A program made the translations under genes and the position numbers. Below the pieces are notes generated by a model that saw only the letters and a list, made by a program, of their open reading frames with translations, searched no databases and had not been told where the DNA came from. 64,000 bases of DNA, taken from contig NC_086379.1 of NCBI RefSeq assembly GCF_036588685.1, forward strand, positions 74,059,727 to 74,123,726, read 5' to 3'. Positions 59,736 to 64,000 of the stretch are shown piece by piece. The DNA is from Mytilus trossulus. Taxonomy: Eukaryota > Mollusca > Bivalvia > Mytilida > Mytilidae. The first letter of the stretch is position 1; each line of letters begins with the position of its first letter.

Positions 59736-60073
59736 TTTATTTTGTTGATGCTTCAAGTCTAATCTTCTGCTTTCTGCAGCAAAATCCCAAACACTTATTC
59801 TAGTTTATTTACTGAAAAATATATCCAGACTAAAAAAAAAAATGATATTGCAGGGCATGCTTCTTTAGTTAAGTAGGTAGGATCATTTTGTTTAATCTGA
59901 CAGACTGACACCCTTCTTAGTCATTTATTCTTTCTAGTATAAAGAGTCTTGATTTTCCTTTCTGAATTTGTATGATATCTTATTAATTATGTGACAAGAC
60001 TTTTTATTAATGAATGACCATGATAGGCAAAGTAGTTGCTTTTGTGTTGTCCTTATTGAGGTTTCAATCAGAC

Positions 60074-60105
60074 CATGGAAGTAATATTGGAATATTACTT
60101 CCATG
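60074..60105. repeat. Perfect 15-bp inverted repeat, copy 1
   Basis: CATGGAAGTAATATT, GG, then its exact complement; flanked on both sides by TCAGAC. Confidence 0.9.
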
Positions 60106-61242
60106 ATCAGACTTTGTACATAGATATCACTTCATATCACTAATACTACTTGACATTGTAAATCTCATAAGTATATTTACCATTAGTATATTTTTAAGGT
60201 TACAGTCCATCTACAAATTTGCTTATCAAATATACGAAGGGAAATTAATGCTACACAGATGTTTTATCAGAAACCAAATTTACTTTGTAATGATTTTTCT
60301 ATACTTTCTTATGTGGAAGTGTTCTTTTTTCAGACTTCTAATCCCTGGACAAATTTGCTTTGTAATTTATATATATTCACGGCAGTATTTGGCCATGTTC
60401 ACCCCAGTAAGTTTATTTACCCATCAAACATGCTGTGATTACCATATGAAAGGCTGACAATCATGAAATTCATTCTACGCTCTGAGAATACATTATAGTA
60501 TTGAATAGATGTCAATATATTCTCACACATACTTTAACAGGAATCCTTTTGTATGAATTTGTGGGAAAAACTTGATGGGTATCTATAAAGGTTTACTGAG
60601 GTGAAACATAAAAGAGATCACCGCTATACCTTTTCTAATGTTATTGACCTTTTATAATGTTAAATTGTGGATGGTTTTACACTTTAATATCTATAAAGTA
60701 ATTTGATAACACATAAAAATAGTTCTCAGGGTTGGTTTCCAACTTTGCTATTAATTTTCAGAGTATCGTTGCTTTTAAGGACAATTTATGGATAAATAAT
60801 TTGGATCATAGCAATATTAAAAGTTTTATAGGAAGTAGCCTGTCTTGACCTGAATTGTTGACCAATTTATTGGCTCTCAAAGCTTTCATTGAACTTTCTT
60901 AAAGAGATTATTAAAGAAAGAAATGATCTTGACCCTTAGTTTGACCTTCTAAACCTCACCAGCAGAGTAACCCTTGATATAAATTAAAAATGTGGATGTT
61001 GGGTAAACATCAGTGAGACAGCAATGGATAACACAAGGAGACGAAAAAAAGACATTATTGTATACACATCTAAACCCTATACCTAGTTCTTTCCTCTCTC
61101 AGTTATGGCTTTTTTTTCTTTTGATAGAACCATATAGACACAATGACATAGATGTAGTAACCCCTCTATGATAGTACATCTAAGCATTATCCTTTTGCAG
61201 ATCAGTTTAGACAATTTCTGCTGCTTATACTTTTCCTCAGAC

Positions 61243-61278
61243 CATGGAAGTATTATATATCAATATAATACTTCCATG
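61243..61278. repeat. Perfect 15-bp inverted repeat, copy 2
   Basis: CATGGAAGTATTATA, a 6-base spacer, then its exact complement; flanked on both sides by TCAGAC. Confidence 0.9.
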
Positions 61279-62984
61279 CTCAGACCTACAACTAGGATTA
61301 GAAGTAAAAGTTTGAACTATAAAAAAAAAAAAAAAAAAAACCGGATAGCAATCAGTAATGCTAAATCAAATAATGAAAAATTACACCATAAGATCAAAGC
61401 AAAAAGATGAGCAATTGCTAGTAGTCCAAACAATTTTATACAGATAATATATTAACCAAAATTCTGGTAAAACACCCATAAATGCCATACTAAGAGTTTT
61501 ATATTTATTTCAAAGTGTTTACAGTACTGTTGTTTACTCAACTGAACTACTTGAAAAAAAACTTTGAAAAAATTAAATTAAAAAAAATAGTACTTTCTAC
61601 TTGTAGGAAAAACATGAGCTGTGTCTTTTCAAAGCTTTTACTCCATTATTTTATACCTAAGGAACTCAAAAATGGATCTACAAGTAAACACCAATTAAAT
61701 CCTATAATAAAAAAAAATTGCTTTCTTTATTGTAACAAGATTAAAGAGACCTATACAATGGATTTAGTTTAAACTTTTCGTTTAAATTTAACTTTATCAC
61801 AAATATTTATTTAATAAGGCGTGGATGAATCATCTTTCTAAGAGTTGACAATTGAAAATCGTACAATTCGACTAGAAATAATAACAGGGTTTGAGTTCGG
61901 ACTTTAATTGTGGATTACTTTGGTTGAATAAACTGTCCTTTCTGCCAATTGTTCCGTACAATCATCACTTGTAAAGTCCATTTCAGATTAATCATTATTC
62001 AGTTGTAGAATATGTTTCGTAGCGTTGGATATGGAAATTAGAATTTTTATTGTAAATCATATAACATTTGGTTAAATTTTATATTGGATCCCAAATTAAT
62101 AAACTGTTTCCTTAAAGGTATTTTTTTTTGTTTACCTGTAAAGGAAATCATTTATCACAATAATATTTTAAATCAGTAAACAGATAATTTACCTGTCATT
62201 TTAAGTTATTGATGATTGTCATCTTTACGAAATAGACTATAAATCAGAGGAATGTTAGAAATATTTTATAAAAAATGTGTGTTACCTGTAACAACAGGTA
62301 CAGTACCTGTCAGTCTGTCATCTGGACACCTCCAAGTGACATCTCTAATCACCTGTAACATTAAGTGATCTGTATTGTTTTGACACCTGATTGGAATACA
62401 TCATTTGTTCATAATTATTCTAATGTGGATAAATACCAGTAGTACTATGGAGGAGTAAGTTGCTTTCATTTTCATAGTAAAAGTTTTTAAAGAGGTTGTG
62501 AATGAACATGTGTTTTCACTGTTTTTAAATGCACAAATGTTCATGCACTATAAGTGAAATTGAATTTTTATTATCCATGTATTGTTTTCCATTTTTTCTA
62601 TATGTCTACATGGAGACATATTTACATGAAATGTATTATATGTCTCTGGTATACACAAGTATTAAAACCGTGTTCTAGCTGTAAACATGTTTAATGATTT
62701 CAAATCTTTTACTTTTTGAGATAGTTTTTGAGATGAATGAACTTTTTAATATTGCAAAAACAAATATTGTAGGACCTTGTTTCACACAAATAACAACTTT
62801 GATTGTTCATATAAACATGAATTTAAAGGGTTTAATTGTCACCCTTTTTATCCTCTTGGAAGAAATCTTTGGTAGCACAAAAGAGTGTCCATAACCTACC
62901 ACACTTTCAATGTTAAATCATAAATGAAGCTTTAAGTTTCAAGGATCAAAATTTGAATTTCAGGTTAAAAAATCCATGCTGCTA

Positions 62985-63240
62985 GTAGCATAATAACCAG
63001 CTTCTCTAAACTTTGGTTTGCTCACCTTAAGCTTAGAGTTTGTGGGTTTGATCCCTGACAAGGGCAAATAATTAACAGGAACATGAATAATTCCTGCCTT
63101 GTAGCTAAGCTTGCACCATTTGGGAGTAAGAGCAAAGTTTGGTCTGGTCAGTTCATGGTCAGAATTACGTGTCTAGTTAGGGAGAGTACATGTCTGGTAG
63201 AAGGCTGTTTCCATGTGAACTAGATTGTTAAAAATCTCTG
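62985..63240 (+). repeat. Possible tRNA-derived SINE
   Basis: GTGGGTTTGATCCCTGACAA contains a good pol III B box (GGTTTGATCC). An A box is not clear. The tail includes CATTTGGGAGTAAGAGCAAA and TCTAGTTAGGGAGAGTACAT. I found no second copy in the window. Confidence 0.4.
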
Positions 63241-63767
63241 CATTTTGCAGAGTACAAAGGAACATTATATACATTTTACTTATACTGATACAATATTGGC
63301 CACTGGACAATACAAAACAATCCATCCATCTAATTTTGGTTTGATACATTTGTAGTGATGAAAAAATATTAAAGAAATATTATGTTTGTCCACAATTAGA
63401 CATCATGCAAATCAGACACTAATTTTTCATTTACTTTTCTGATCAGTTTTGGTGCAATTACCATGCTATTAAAACATTTGTGGTTTAATCAACATTTTGG
63501 GCTATCAGAATATATTCAAATATAAAGTTAAATTTAGCATTATTATAACTATCAGAGTTAAATTCAGGGGGGAGCCCTTTTTTTGAAAAAAATATATAGG
63601 GCATCACTGAAGCCTCTGAGGCCGTCAGTGCGCCCACTCTTATGAAAAATTCTTGATCCTCCACTGACTATTACCATTGAATAAACAACTTGCTACTTGG
63701 AAATTCCAAAACAAAAGACCATATTAAGCTTGAATTATTTTGAGCAAAGATTTTTTGTTTTTGTTTA

Positions 63768-63905
63768 ATAGATATAGGAAAATGTGGTATGGGTGCCATT
63801 GAGACAACTCTCCATCCAAATAACAACTTGTAAAAGTAAACCATTATAGGTCAATGTACGGCCTTCAACACAGAGCCTTGGCTCACACCGAACAACAAGC
63901 TACAT
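63768..63905 (+). repeat. Dispersed repeat (GATATAGGAAGATGTGG family), copy 2
   Basis: Same blocks as copy 1, about 90% alike by eye, truncated after ACAACAAGCTA. Confidence 0.8.
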
Positions 63906-64000
63906 TGTATTTGGAGAAGCTAGGGCATTTATTCTTAGATTTAAATCCTTTGTAAGAATGGTTTCTTTTCTTTAATATCAAAAGATACATTTCAAAATAA

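Larger units (their letters stand above)
51539..64000. other. Mostly noncoding; only a possible exon at 54816
   Basis: AT-rich sequence with scattered repeats listed separately. I searched for exons continuing the coiled-coil gene in phase. Only 54816-54840 and 54910-54934 are candidates. A frame at 60334-60416 has AG and GTAAGT borders but no recognisable content. ATGGAGGA|GTAAGT near 62449 could be a first exon, without further support. The gene may extend beyond the window. Confidence 0.4.

Noticed and set aside
59557..59748. 63-codon frame (MSANETTLHPNNN...)
   Set aside because: Falls wholly in a dispersed repeat that occurs again at 63768 and, inverted, at 36940.
60334..60416. Exon-like segment with TTTTTTCAG acceptor and CCA|GTAAGT donor
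   Set aside because: Good borders, but two frames are open, the peptide is unrecognisable, and its phase cannot be tied to the coiled-coil gene.
1..64000. Search for CRISPR arrays, operons, tRNA and rRNA genes
   Set aside because: None seen; gene structure and repeats are those of an animal nuclear genome, and only one B-box-like site (about 63040) was found.

Overview
The window looks like nuclear DNA of a marine bivalve, most likely a mytilid mussel. It is AT-rich, its genes are split into short exons with GT-AG introns, and it is full of degenerate retroelements and short repeats that I recognise as mussel-type families. I see no prokaryotic, organellar or CRISPR features. The species is an inference.

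1-13.2 kb (+ strand): a divergent Wnt locus. Two successive sets of Wnt exons (unit 1 at 4057-7723, unit 2 at 7956-12993) share the same intron phases, so a whole exon set was tandemly duplicated. The phases also allow the two units to splice into a single reading frame, giving a possible double-Wnt protein. Alternatively, unit 1 ends at its own stop (7750-7752) with an AATAAA at 7809. Both units have lost the serine that is lipid-modified in ordinary Wnts, and the cysteine-rich C-terminal half is missing from unit 1 and shortened in unit 2.

15.9-20.8 kb (- strand): a complete four-exon class A (rhodopsin-like) peptide GPCR of about 433 residues. Its introns hold a degenerate tandem repeat, a LINE fragment and other repeats.

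20.8-38.7 kb: a repeat graveyard. It has several broken copies of one reverse-transcriptase family and its conserved 3' tail, a second related RT element, a decayed LINE, a roughly 785-bp element with terminal hairpins nested in an RT copy, and an array of 165-bp repeats. Three hammerhead-ribozyme-like motifs lie here, and a fourth lies at 13.8 kb.

38.7-64 kb (+ strand): four, perhaps five, exons of an unrecognised, charged, probably coiled-coil protein, with a first intron of about 10.8 kb. The introns carry foldback elements, inverted-repeat elements, minisatellites and SINE-like copies. I could not find the 3' end of this gene.

Functional reading: the Wnt locus would encode a secreted ligand or ligand-like protein that cannot be acylated in the usual way. 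The GPCR is a surface receptor. The third gene has no assigned role. I see no functional link between the three; they are neighbours.
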